A stretch of DNA of 32,963 nt. Origin: Rhodocyclaceae bacterium UBA2271 (lineage in GTDB: Bacteria > Pseudomonadota > Gammaproteobacteria > Burkholderiales > Rhodocyclaceae). The notes beneath the pieces are model-generated. The model worked only from the letters and a program-made list of their open reading frames with translations. It ran no database searches and was not told where the DNA came from. The position numbers were made by a program, and so were the translations under genes. The DNA is taken from NCBI GenBank assembly GCA_002347405.1, contig DDXB01000061.1:32226-65188 (forward strand), written 5' to 3'. Below, in pieces: positions 26,143 through 32,963 of this stretch. How positions within the stretch are numbered: the stretch's first letter is position 1; each line of letters begins with the position of its first letter.

Positions 26143-27465
26143 GTGCAGACAGGGCCAACCGGGGTCCCGGACTTGATCCATCCACCGGCACGGCTGGCCT
26201 GGACGATCTGGGGACTGGGCGCCCTGTTCTACCTGTTTGCCTTCTACCAGCGGGTGGCGCCCGCAGTAATGACGGATGCATTGATGGCCGACTTTGCCAT
26301 CGGCGGTGCGGCGCTCGGCAATCTGTCGGCCTTCTATTTTTATTCCTATGTGGTGATGCAGATCCCGACCGGGGTGATGGCCGACCGTTGGGGGCCGCGC
26401 CGGGTGCTGGCCGGCGGCGCCGCCATCGCGGCGCTGGGCAGCCTGCTGTTCGCCTTCGCGCCGGATTTCGGCTGGGCCGGTTTCGGCCGGATGCTGGTGG
26501 GCGCATCGGTGGCAGTGGCCTTTGTGTCCACCCTGAAACTTGCCAGCCACTGGTTTCCGCCGCAGAAGTATGCGCTGGCCTCCGGCATGGCGCTGTTCAT
26601 GGGTGTGGTCGGCGGCGTGATGGCGGGGGTGCCGCTGCGCATGCTGGTCGAAGGTTTCGGCTGGCGCATGGTGATGGGCAGCGCCGGTGTTTTCGCCACC
26701 CTGCTGTGTGTCGCCATCTGGCTATTTGTCCGTGACGATCCGGCCGAACGCGGTTATCAAAGCCATCATCAGGGCGATGCCAGTCACCTGCGGGATGGTG
26801 GGCAACCACGCCGCCATCTGCCGATTCTCGCCGGCATATTCCAGGTGCTGTCGTACCGCAACATCTGGCTGCTGATGTTGATGCAGATCGGTTTTTGCGG
26901 GGCGATCCTCGCCTTTGGCGGCCTGTGGGGCGTGCCGTGGCTGCGGCAGGTGCATGGGCTTGACCCGAAAGCGGCGGCGGCGGTGACCTCGACGCTGCTG
27001 GTGGCCTGGGCCCTCGGTGGCCCTTTGCTCGGTAGCTGGTCGCAACGTCTTGGCCGGCGCAAGCCGCTTTATCTTATTGCTGGCGCAGTGGCAGCGTCTG
27101 GCTGGCTGGCCGTAATCTTCCTTGCGCCACCCTTGTGGCTGATGGTCATTCTGCTGGCGATCACCGGTTTCGCCTCGGGCAACATCATCATCGGCTTCGC
27201 CTGGGCGAAGGAGTCGCTGCCCATGCGGCTGATGGGCACGGCATCCGGCGTGGTCAATATGGGGCCGCTGATGGGCGGCATGCTGCTGCAGCCCGCGGTG
27301 GGCTGGCTGCTCGACCGCGGCTGGGGCGGTGAACTGGCGGCAGGCGTACGGATCTACGCTGCGGAGACCTGGCAGGCCAGCTTCGCCCTGCTGTTCGTTG
27401 CCGTTGTCATTGCGCTGGCCATGGTGCCATTCGTCCGCGAATCGCACTGCCAGCAGGCGACCTGA
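26143..27465 (+). CDS. MFS transporter
   Basis: 440-residue major facilitator permease with about 12 membrane segments in two halves separated by a charged loop (ERGYQSHHQGDASHLRDGGQPRRH, about 205-230). The loop 2-3 motif GVMADRWGPRR and the second-half equivalent GSWSQRLGRRK are typical. YQRVAPAVMTDALMADFAIG near TM1 is common in uncharacterised proteobacterial MFS proteins. The substrate cannot be predicted. The listed start is a GTG at 26143, 22 nt after the TlpA-like gene; GTG 26164 or TTG 26173 are alternatives, and GAGGAT near 26119 is rather far upstream. It ends 3 nt from the convergent LysR gene. Confidence 0.88.
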   Translation: MQTGPTGVPDLIHPPARLAWTIWGLGALFYLFAFYQRVAPAVMTDALMADFAIGGAALGNLSAFYFYSYVVMQIPTGVMADRWGPRRVLAGGAAIAALGSLLFAFAPDFGWAGFGRMLVGASVAVAFVSTLKLASHWFPPQKYALASGMALFMGVVGGVMAGVPLRMLVEGFGWRMVMGSAGVFATLLCVAIWLFVRDDPAERGYQSHHQGDASHLRDGGQPRRHLPILAGIFQVLSYRNIWLLMLMQIGFCGAILAFGGLWGVPWLRQVHGLDPKAAAAVTSTLLVAWALGGPLLGSWSQRLGRRKPLYLIAGAVAASGWLAVIFLAPPLWLMVILLAITGFASGNIIIGFAWAKESLPMRLMGTASGVVNMGPLMGGMLLQPAVGWLLDRGWGGELAAGVRIYAAETWQASFALLFVAVVIALAMVPFVRESHCQQAT

Positions 27466-27468
27466 TCT

Positions 27469-28383
27469 TCAGCGCTTGACGGGCAGCCGCCAGGGCGCAC
27501 GCCCGAACTCTTCGACAAGGAAATCAACCATCGCCCGCACCTTGGGGGCGACATGGCGACCACCGGGATAGATGGCGTAGAGCGGGATGGGTTCGACATG
27601 CTGGCAGTCGGTGAGAATCTGGACCAGCTCGCCGCTCCGCAGCGCGGCCCCGACCGTAAGATCGGTCAACCGGGTGACACCAACCCCGGCCAGCGCCAGT
27701 TGCAATACCGTTCCGGCGTTGTTGGCGGCGACGTTGCCATTCACATTGATCGTGCGTACGCCATCGCGGGTGATGAATGGCCAGCGTCGCAAGGCGGGCA
27801 GACGGGTAATCCACAGGCAGTTGTGCAACAACAGATCCTCGGGCTTGCGCGGCGTGCCATGTTTTTCCAGGTAAGCGGGTGAAGCACAGATGATCCGCCC
27901 GACATCGCAAATGCGCCGCGCGATCAGGCTTGAATCCTCCAGATTGCCCTTGCGGACGGCCAGATCGAAATCTTCTCCCATCATTTCCGGTGGCAGGTCG
28001 CTGATCGACAATTCGAGATCGACGCCTGGATGTTTCGCGAGGAAACGCGGCAGAGCCGGTGCCAGTTGGTAAGAGCCGAACGATGTGCCGCAGTGCACGC
28101 GCAGCAAGCCGCGCGGGCTGGCGCTGGATTCGATCACCTCCGCTTCGGCCTCGTCCAGGGCTGCCAGTATCGATTTGGAACGCAGGTAGAAGGTTTCCCC
28201 TTCGGTCGTCAACTGCAGGCGCCGGGTGGTCCGGCTGAGCAGGCGCACCCCCAATCGGTCCTCGAGCCGGGAGACCAGCTTGGAAAGGGCAGAAGGCGTC
28301 AGAGCAAGTTCCCGTGCCGCAGCAGAGAACCCTCCGCAATCCACGGCAAGTACGAACGCCTGCATTTCTCCGGTTCGGTCCAT
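27469..28383 (-). CDS. LysR-family transcriptional regulator
   Basis: 304 residues. The N-terminal winged helix-turn-helix (about 1-60) reads MQAFVLAVDCGGFSAAARELALTPSALSKLVSRLEDRLGVRLLSRTTRRLQLTTEG, the standard LysR signature. The remaining ~215 residues are a periplasmic-binding-protein-like effector domain (RGLLRVHCGTSFGSYQLAPALPRFLAKHPGVDLEL ... DFDLAVRKG). It is closest in style to the large CrgA/AphB-like group with unknown ligands. It is transcribed divergently from the DsrL-like oxidoreductase gene, the usual arrangement for a LysR regulator and its target. A T-N11-A dyad lies between them. The ATG at 28383 has no clear ribosome binding site. Confidence 0.93.
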   Translation of the reverse strand: MDRTGEMQAFVLAVDCGGFSAAARELALTPSALSKLVSRLEDRLGVRLLSRTTRRLQLTTEGETFYLRSKSILAALDEAEAEVIESSASPRGLLRVHCGTSFGSYQLAPALPRFLAKHPGVDLELSISDLPPEMMGEDFDLAVRKGNLEDSSLIARRICDVGRIICASPAYLEKHGTPRKPEDLLLHNCLWITRLPALRRWPFITRDGVRTINVNGNVAANNAGTVLQLALAGVGVTRLTDLTVGAALRSGELVQILTDCQHVEPIPLYAIYPGGRHVAPKVRAMVDFLVEEFGRAPWRLPVKR

Positions 28384-28718
28384 ATGTCTTTATGGAAATA
28401 TATTCAACAAAGTTATTACGAAAATACGGCTTGTTCTCATAAATAATAATAATTACATTTAAGCCATGCCGCACCGCAGCATCAGCTCAGCGACAAAACA
28501 GAGCAGGGAACCAGTCATGAACCCATTTCATAAATAAACCGAATCAGAGCCATTGTGAATCAAATGCGGAATGAAGTTGCGCAACACCAGGCAAAATAAG
28601 CTTTTAGCGAGCCAGATAGTAACGTGCTTCTGGAAAACATGCTGCCATTTCCGCTTCCATTTGTTCCCATTTTATCAATAGTGGCGCAATCATGAGTCAT
28701 CGATATGGAGTATTCGAA
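28384..28718. promoter_or_regulatory. AT-rich divergent control region with a T-N11-A LysR box
   Basis: 335 nt with no convincing gene and much more A/T than its neighbours. The dyad ATGAA-CCCAT-TTCAT at 28517-28531 contains TGAACCCATTTCA, which fits the T-N11-A consensus with perfect 5-nt arms. It is 134 nt from the lysR start and 188 nt from the oxidoreductase start. GGAG at 28707-28710 is the ribosome site of the downstream gene. No strong sigma70 pair was recognised. Confidence 0.5.
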
Positions 28719-30692
28719 ATGCAAGATTTGCCTCAGGACAGCATAAAACAAAATTATCGTCGTTACAAAGAGGGTGATGACAAATTCGTGCGCTGGCAGG
28801 ACAAGATATTTCAGGGCGACTGGAGCTACAAGTGCCCGACTTACGTACTTTCTTCGCCGCCGTGCCAGGGATCGTGCCCGGCGGGCGAGGATATCCGTGG
28901 CTATCTCAACATTGTCCGCGGCATAGAAAAGCCGCCGCACGGCGCTGACGGCAAGCCGAGCATGCCGATGGAAGAATATGCCTGGCGGCGAATTACCGAT
29001 GCCAATCCGTTCCCGGCCATCATGGGGCGGGTCTGTCCGGCCCCCTGTCAGGGTAGTTGCAACCGCAGCAAGGTCGATGATTTTGTCGGCATCAACTCGG
29101 TCGAACACTACATCGGCGACTGGGCCATCGAACATGGCTTGAGTTTTGCCCCCCCCGCCCAGGAAACCGGCAAGCGCATCGCCATCATTGGTGGCGGCGT
29201 CGCCGGCCTGTCCTGCGCCTATCAGTTGCGTCGCAAGGGGCATGCCTGTACCGTCTTCGAATCCAGCCACAAGCTGGGTGGCATGATCATCTTTGGCCTG
29301 CCGGGGTATCGCGCCTCGCGCGATGTGGTCAATGCCGAAGTGAAGCGCATTCTCGACATGGGTGTCGAGGTGCGTCTCAATACCCGCGTCGGTCGTGATG
29401 TCAGCATGGCGGAACTGAAGCGCCATTTCGACGCCGTCTTCATCGGTATCGGTGCCAGCCAGGGCAACCGCCTTGATGTTCCCGGCGCCGACGCGCCCAA
29501 CTGCATCGACGGCCTGACCTTCCTGCGCGAGTTCAATGACGGGCGCCTGTCCTATGCCGGTAAGCGCATCGTCGTGATCGGTGGTGGCAACACGGCGATG
29601 GATTGCGCATCCGTCGCGATGCGTCTGGGGTCCTACAGCGCGGATGCCGAAGTGTCTGCCAGTCCCCAGGTCATCGTCGCCTCGCCAGAAACCGCGGAAA
29701 ATTTCGGCCATGGCCACAGGAAGTGGCATTGGCGCAAGAGCTCCGCGGTGGTGATTGCCTATCGGCGCCAGGTCAGGGAAATGCCGGCATCCATGCACGA
29801 AATCGATGCCGTGCTCGAGGAGGGCGCCGATATTCAGTCCTGTGTGCTGCCGCTGGAGGTGGTCAAGGATGAGTTCGGCATGGCCAAGGCTTTGCGCGTT
29901 GTCCGGGTCGAATGGGTCGACCGGAAAATGGTGCCGCAACCCGGCACGGAATACGACATTGAATGCGACCTGATCGTTGCGGCAGTCGGGCAGTCGGTCA
30001 ATTGGTCGGGCATGGACAAGTTCAGGAATGAACGCGGGCTGGCCAAAGTCGACAAGAACCTGATGGCCGACACCGGTGTTTTTGTTGGCGGCGACGCCAT
30101 CAAGCCGCTCCTGCTGACGACGGCCATCGGCCAGGGCCGCATTGCCGCCGAGGGGATCGAACGTTATTTGGCCGGCGCTGAAATCAACGGGCGTCCACGG
30201 GTTGATGTCAAACACTTCAGCGTGACCGGCAAGATGATCGAGTTCGGCGCCAGCTTCGCATCCATCACCGAACCGATCCTGGGTACGGATACGCATCCCG
30301 GCGGTGTGCACAACTTCGAGGATCGCTCCCCGCGTCATGTGATCCCGGCCGAAGCGCTGTATCTCGGTCACTTCGCTTGGACGCCGCGTAATGAGCGTAC
30401 GCAGCGAGAGATCAACGAAAACAACGTACTCGGCAGCCTCGAAGAGCGACTGGTTGCGCTTGAAGCCCGGCAGGTGCAGGCCGAAGCGAAGCGTTGCATG
30501 AGTTGCGGCCTGTGCTTCGAGTGCGACAACTGCATGCTGTACTGCCCGCAAGGCGCTGTCACGCGCGTGCCGAAGAAGGAAGCCACTACTGGCCGCTACG
30601 TCGTGACTGATTACAGCCGATGTGTCGGTTGCCATATCTGCGCCGACGTCTGCCCGACAGGCTACATTCAGATGGGCATGGGCGAAGGCTAA
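28719..30692 (+). CDS. DsrL/GltD-like NAD(P)H-dependent iron-sulfur flavoprotein
   Basis: 657-residue cytoplasmic oxidoreductase. The N-terminal Fe-S segment has C39, C49, C53, C106, C110 and C114 (PPCQGSCPAG; RVCPAPCQGSC) as in GltD. The FAD site IAIIGGGVAGLSCAYQL begins near 154, and the NAD(P) site IVVIGGGNTAMDCASVAMRLG near 284. A linker is followed by a two-cluster ferredoxin tail: C593MSCGLCFECDNCMLYCP and C635VGCHICADVCP. This GltD-plus-ferredoxin layout matches DsrL of sulfur oxidisers, which links NAD(H) to the Dsr sulfite reductase, and related NAD(P)H:ferredoxin oxidoreductase subunits. No dsr or 2-oxoacid oxidoreductase genes are present, so the partner is unknown. ATG 28719 has GGAG 8 nt upstream; an ATG nine codons earlier (28692) lacks a clear site. 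Confidence 0.87.
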   Translation: MQDLPQDSIKQNYRRYKEGDDKFVRWQDKIFQGDWSYKCPTYVLSSPPCQGSCPAGEDIRGYLNIVRGIEKPPHGADGKPSMPMEEYAWRRITDANPFPAIMGRVCPAPCQGSCNRSKVDDFVGINSVEHYIGDWAIEHGLSFAPPAQETGKRIAIIGGGVAGLSCAYQLRRKGHACTVFESSHKLGGMIIFGLPGYRASRDVVNAEVKRILDMGVEVRLNTRVGRDVSMAELKRHFDAVFIGIGASQGNRLDVPGADAPNCIDGLTFLREFNDGRLSYAGKRIVVIGGGNTAMDCASVAMRLGSYSADAEVSASPQVIVASPETAENFGHGHRKWHWRKSSAVVIAYRRQVREMPASMHEIDAVLEEGADIQSCVLPLEVVKDEFGMAKALRVVRVEWVDRKMVPQPGTEYDIECDLIVAAVGQSVNWSGMDKFRNERGLAKVDKNLMADTGVFVGGDAIKPLLLTTAIGQGRIAAEGIERYLAGAEINGRPRVDVKHFSVTGKMIEFGASFASITEPILGTDTHPGGVHNFEDRSPRHVIPAEALYLGHFAWTPRNERTQREINENNVLGSLEERLVALEARQVQAEAKRCMSCGLCFECDNCMLYCPQGAVTRVPKKEATTGRYVVTDYSRCVGCHICADVCPTGYIQMGMGEG

Positions 30693-30754
30693 GGAGTTTA
30701 AGGCCCGCCACGGGGCAGGCTTGTTCGCAGGTCTGGCCTGTTGCGAGGTGCTGT

Positions 30755-32248
30755 TTATCCGCCCAGCCCGCGGCGGTACTGAATTGCTTCGGCCACATGC
30801 GGACCGCGGATGATGTACTCGCCGGCCAGGTCCGCAATGCTGCGAGCGACCTTGAGAATGCGGTGGTAGGCGCGCGCCGAGAGGTCGAGGCGGGTCAGCG
30901 CCTGCTTGAGCAGGGCCGCGCCGGCGCAGTCGGGCAGGCAGTGTTGTTCGATTTCTTCCGGCGTCAGCGCTGCATTCGGTTTGCCCTGCCGGGTGATCTG
31001 GAGCGCCCGCGCGGCGGCGACGCGTTCGCGCACTCTGACTGACGATTCGCCGGCGGCGCGGCCGGTCAGTTCCGCTTCGGTGACGGCCGGCACTTCGATC
31101 ATCAGGTCGATGCGGTCGAGCAGCGGGCCGGAGAGCTTGCCGCGATAGCGCACCACCTGATCGGGCGTGCAGCGGCACTTGCCGTTACCGTGGCCAAGCC
31201 AGCCGCAGGGGCAGGGGTTCATCGCCGTCACCAGCTGGAAGCGCGCCGGGAATTCGGCGCGGCGGAGGGCGCGGGCGATGCGGATGTGGCCGGTTTCGAG
31301 CGGTTCGCGCAGTGCTTCGAGCACGCGGCGCTCGAATTCGGGCAGTTCGTCAAGGAACAAGATGCCGTGATGGGCAAGGGAAATTTCGCCGGGACGCGGC
31401 ACCCCGCCGCCACCCACCAGTGCTGGCCCGGAAGCCGAATGGTGCGGCGCCTGAAACGGGCGTTGCGCCCAGCGGTCGATGGCGAAGCTGCCGGCGAGCG
31501 AATGCACCGCCGCTGATTCCAACGCTTCGGTCTCGGTCATCGGCGGCAGCAGGCCGGGCAAGCGTTGCGCCAGCATCGACTTGCCCGAACCGGGCGGGCC
31601 GCTCATCAGCAGGCTGTGGCCGCCGGCCGCCGCAACTTCCAGCGCGCGCTTCGCCGGCGCCTGCCCCTTTATCTCGGCAAGGTCGCAGGCAAAAGTCGGC
31701 GCTGGCGGGACGGCGGGTAGCTGCGGTACAAGCGGCTGTGCGCCAGTGAGATGGGCGCAGACATCAAGCAAGCTACGCGCCGGCAGGATGGTGGCACGCG
31801 TCACCAGCGCGGCTTCGGCGGCACTGGCCGCCGGCAGCACGAAGGCGCGGCCCGCGCCAGCAGCCGACAGGCACATGGCCAGCGCGCCGCGCACCGGGCG
31901 CAGTTCGCCCGACAGCGACAGTTCTCCGGCAAATTCGTGTTGATCGAGTGTCGGGGCCTTGAGCTGACCCGAGGCGACCAGAATCCCCAGCGCGATGGGC
32001 AGGTCGAGGCGGCCGGATTCTTTCGGCAGGTCGGCCGGCGCCAGATTGACCGTGATGCGGCGCGCGGGAAATTCAAAGCCGCTGTTGAGCAAGGCGGCGC
32101 GGACGCGGTCGCGGGATTCCTTGACCTCGGTTTCCGGCAGCCCGACCAGCGTGAATGAAGGCAAGCCGTTGGCCAGATGCACCTCGACCGCGACTTCCGG
32201 GGCTTTGAGCCCGGCGAGCGCGCGGCTCTTCAGAACGGCGAGCGACAT
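30755..32248 (-). CDS. comM: YifB/ComM-family AAA+ Mg-chelatase-like ATPase
   Basis: 497-residue protein of the ComM (YifB) family; ComM is a hexameric helicase promoting branch migration during natural transformation. The N-terminal Lon-like ChlI domain (about 1-165) has VEVHLANGLPSFTLVGLPETEVKESRDRVRAAL and NLAPADLPKESGRLDLPIALGIL. The AAA+ core has Walker A GPPGSGKSM (about 216-224), Walker B ILFLDELPEF and the cysteine-rich NPCPCGWLGHGNGKCRCTPDQVVRYRGKLSGPLLDRIDL. The C-terminal helical lid ends with YHRILKVARSIADLAG. The linker just before the AAA+ core (VPPAPTFACDLA) is encoded by dispersed repeat copy G. It is 25 nt downstream of the AsmA-like gene on the same strand. Confidence 0.94.
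   Translation of the reverse strand: MSLAVLKSRALAGLKAPEVAVEVHLANGLPSFTLVGLPETEVKESRDRVRAALLNSGFEFPARRITVNLAPADLPKESGRLDLPIALGILVASGQLKAPTLDQHEFAGELSLSGELRPVRGALAMCLSAAGAGRAFVLPAASAAEAALVTRATILPARSLLDVCAHLTGAQPLVPQLPAVPPAPTFACDLAEIKGQAPAKRALEVAAAGGHSLLMSGPPGSGKSMLAQRLPGLLPPMTETEALESAAVHSLAGSFAIDRWAQRPFQAPHHSASGPALVGGGGVPRPGEISLAHHGILFLDELPEFERRVLEALREPLETGHIRIARALRRAEFPARFQLVTAMNPCPCGWLGHGNGKCRCTPDQVVRYRGKLSGPLLDRIDLMIEVPAVTEAELTGRAAGESSVRVRERVAAARALQITRQGKPNAALTPEEIEQHCLPDCAGAALLKQALTRLDLSARAYHRILKVARSIADLAGEYIIRGPHVAEAIQYRRGLGG
31691..31715 (+). repeat. Dispersed repeat family 1, copy G (short form, inside comM)
   Basis: AAAAGTCGGCGCTGGCGGGA followed by CGGCG, antisense to comM. Read through as AVPPAPTFA in the linker between the Lon-like and AAA+ domains. 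It is base-for-base the same as copy F in metH but is translated there in a different frame (RRPASADF). Confidence 0.88.
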
Positions 32249-32273
32249 GGCTCCGGGCGGCGAGGCTGGAACA

Positions 32274-32963
32274 TCATTCCCACTTGAGTTCCTTGTAAGG
32301 CGGCGTGAACGGACCCGACAGGACGACCGCGGTGCGCTGCCGCGTGGCGCCGATATTGAGCACGATGTTCAGCTGGCCGCGGATGTCGCCCTGGTCATTG
32401 ATGTCGGCAGTGCCGGTCGCGTTGATCGCGCCGAGGTCGAAGACCAGTTTGCGCAGCTGCGTTCGGCCATCCTGATGGGTAACGCGTCCGGTCAGCTTTT
32501 TGAACTGCGTCTTGCCGCCGCTTTCGCCCTTCATCTTGCGGCCGAAATCGATGCCGGAGAGCGTGCCCTTGTCGATGCTGAAGTCACCGGCAAACCGGCG
32601 CATGGCCATTGCATTGCCGTTGTCATGGATGGGCAGCAGGAAATCCACCTGGCCGTCGAGACGGCCGTTCTCCATGAAGCCCGCAAGGGGCTTGCCGATG
32701 TCGATCATCCGCACCGTCGCCGTGCCTTCAATGCTTGCCGCGGAACCCCAGGCCAGGTGTGCCTTGCCGCTGAGCGAGCCGCCATGGAGCGCCGCGTTGA
32801 AAGTGTCGAGCTGCAGACCGCGGCGATCAAGCCTGCCGGTGGCCGTCAGTGCGTCGAAGACTGGCGATCCGCTGAACGGCAGGGGCGCCCCCTTCAGCTT
32901 CATCTCCAGCCGCACCGCAGCGCCGCCGGTGAGATTCAGTTCGATCTTCTGGTCGGCACTGAC
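32274..32963 (-). CDS. AsmA-family protein, C-terminal part (5' end outside window)
   Basis: The frame is open through the window edge, so only the last ~229 residues are seen; the internal GTG at 32915 is not the real start. The stretch TGRLDRRGLQLDTFNAALHGGSLSGKAHL ... GRLDGQVDFLLPIHDNG ... RRFAGDFSIDKGTLSGIDFGRKM ... LGAINATGTADINDQGDIRGQLNIVLN is a repeating beta-strand pattern typical of AsmA-like proteins, which are inner-membrane-anchored proteins implicated in outer-membrane lipid transport. The end FTPPYKELKWE is a common C-terminus in this group. comM follows 25 nt downstream. Confidence 0.8.
   Translation of the reverse strand, partial: VSADQKIELNLTGGAAVRLEMKLKGAPLPFSGSPVFDALTATGRLDRRGLQLDTFNAALHGGSLSGKAHLAWGSAASIEGTATVRMIDIGKPLAGFMENGRLDGQVDFLLPIHDNGNAMAMRRFAGDFSIDKGTLSGIDFGRKMKGESGGKTQFKKLTGRVTHQDGRTQLRKLVFDLGAINATGTADINDQGDIRGQLNIVLNIGATRQRTAVVLSGPFTPPYKELKWE

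Noticed and set aside
30693..30754. A terminator or small gene between the DsrL-like gene and comM
   Set aside because: Only a weak GCCC/GGGC pairing and a short imperfect direct repeat (TGTTCGCAGG, TGTTGCGAGG) are visible; there is no T-run and no supported open frame.
28560..31178. An 872-codon open frame antisense to the DsrL-like gene
   Set aside because: The plus-strand protein is conserved with all cofactor motifs; the antisense product is rich in H, D, G and R and has no domain.

Overview
The window is about 33 kb of GC-rich chromosomal DNA that reads as a betaproteobacterium, most likely Rhodocyclales or a close relative. This rests on gene order and protein style: thiD-thiE-hemL beside a pilGHIJ-pilL twitching chemosensory operon, and a yqgE-ruvX-pyrR-pyrB-pyrC' run. 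No taxonomic marker such as rRNA is present, so the assignment is an inference. Nearly all of it is well-packed housekeeping DNA. There is no phage, IS transposase, tRNA, rRNA or CRISPR array.

Layout. Positions 1-1965 (minus strand) hold a MacAB-like ABC efflux operon: adaptor, ATPase, and the start of a permease. Positions 2042-5400 (minus) hold thiD, thiE, hemL and a SugE/Gdx guanidinium exporter. Positions 5751-14798 (plus) hold the Pil-Chp type IV pilus chemosensory system: two response regulators, a CheW, an MCP and a giant CheA-like kinase. A small CopZ-like Fe-S protein follows. Positions 15526-20042 (plus) hold yqgE, ruvX, pyrR, pyrB, a catalytically dead dihydroorotase homologue (pyrC') and a DUF1840 gene, closed by a strong bidirectional terminator. 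Positions 20078-24376 (minus) hold metH and a small unknown gene. Positions 24496-27465 hold a rhodanese, dsbB and a TlpA-like thioredoxin (divergent), and an MFS permease. Positions 27469-32963 hold a LysR regulator divergent from a DsrL/GltD-like iron-sulfur flavoprotein, then yifB/comM and an AsmA-family gene cut by the window edge.

The most unusual signal is not a gene. A dispersed repeat occurs at least seven times. Its core is AAAAGTCGGCGCTGGCGGGA followed by CGGCG, with or without a 21-nt middle block. Four copies are intergenic. Three lie inside conserved protein genes (two in metH, one in yifB) without breaking the frame, in both orientations and in different reading frames. The long and short forms differ by exactly 21 nt, so interconversion keeps the frame. 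One metH copy adds roughly 20 residues to a surface region of the activation domain. MetH also carries a separate 3 x 24 bp in-frame tandem repeat at a domain junction. This resembles the Rickettsia palindromic elements in behaviour, though not in sequence. Two more repeat families fill the gaps: double-hairpin elements after pilL and pyrB, and 9-bp-periodic CACGG tracts, two of which form an inverted pair between thiE and hemL.

Other points of interest are the pseudo-dihydroorotase, a hairpin that covers its ribosome binding site, a 7-bp tandem repeat at the ruvX start, a possible leaderless TlpA-like transcript, and an orphan DsrL-like flavoprotein with no dsr genes near it.
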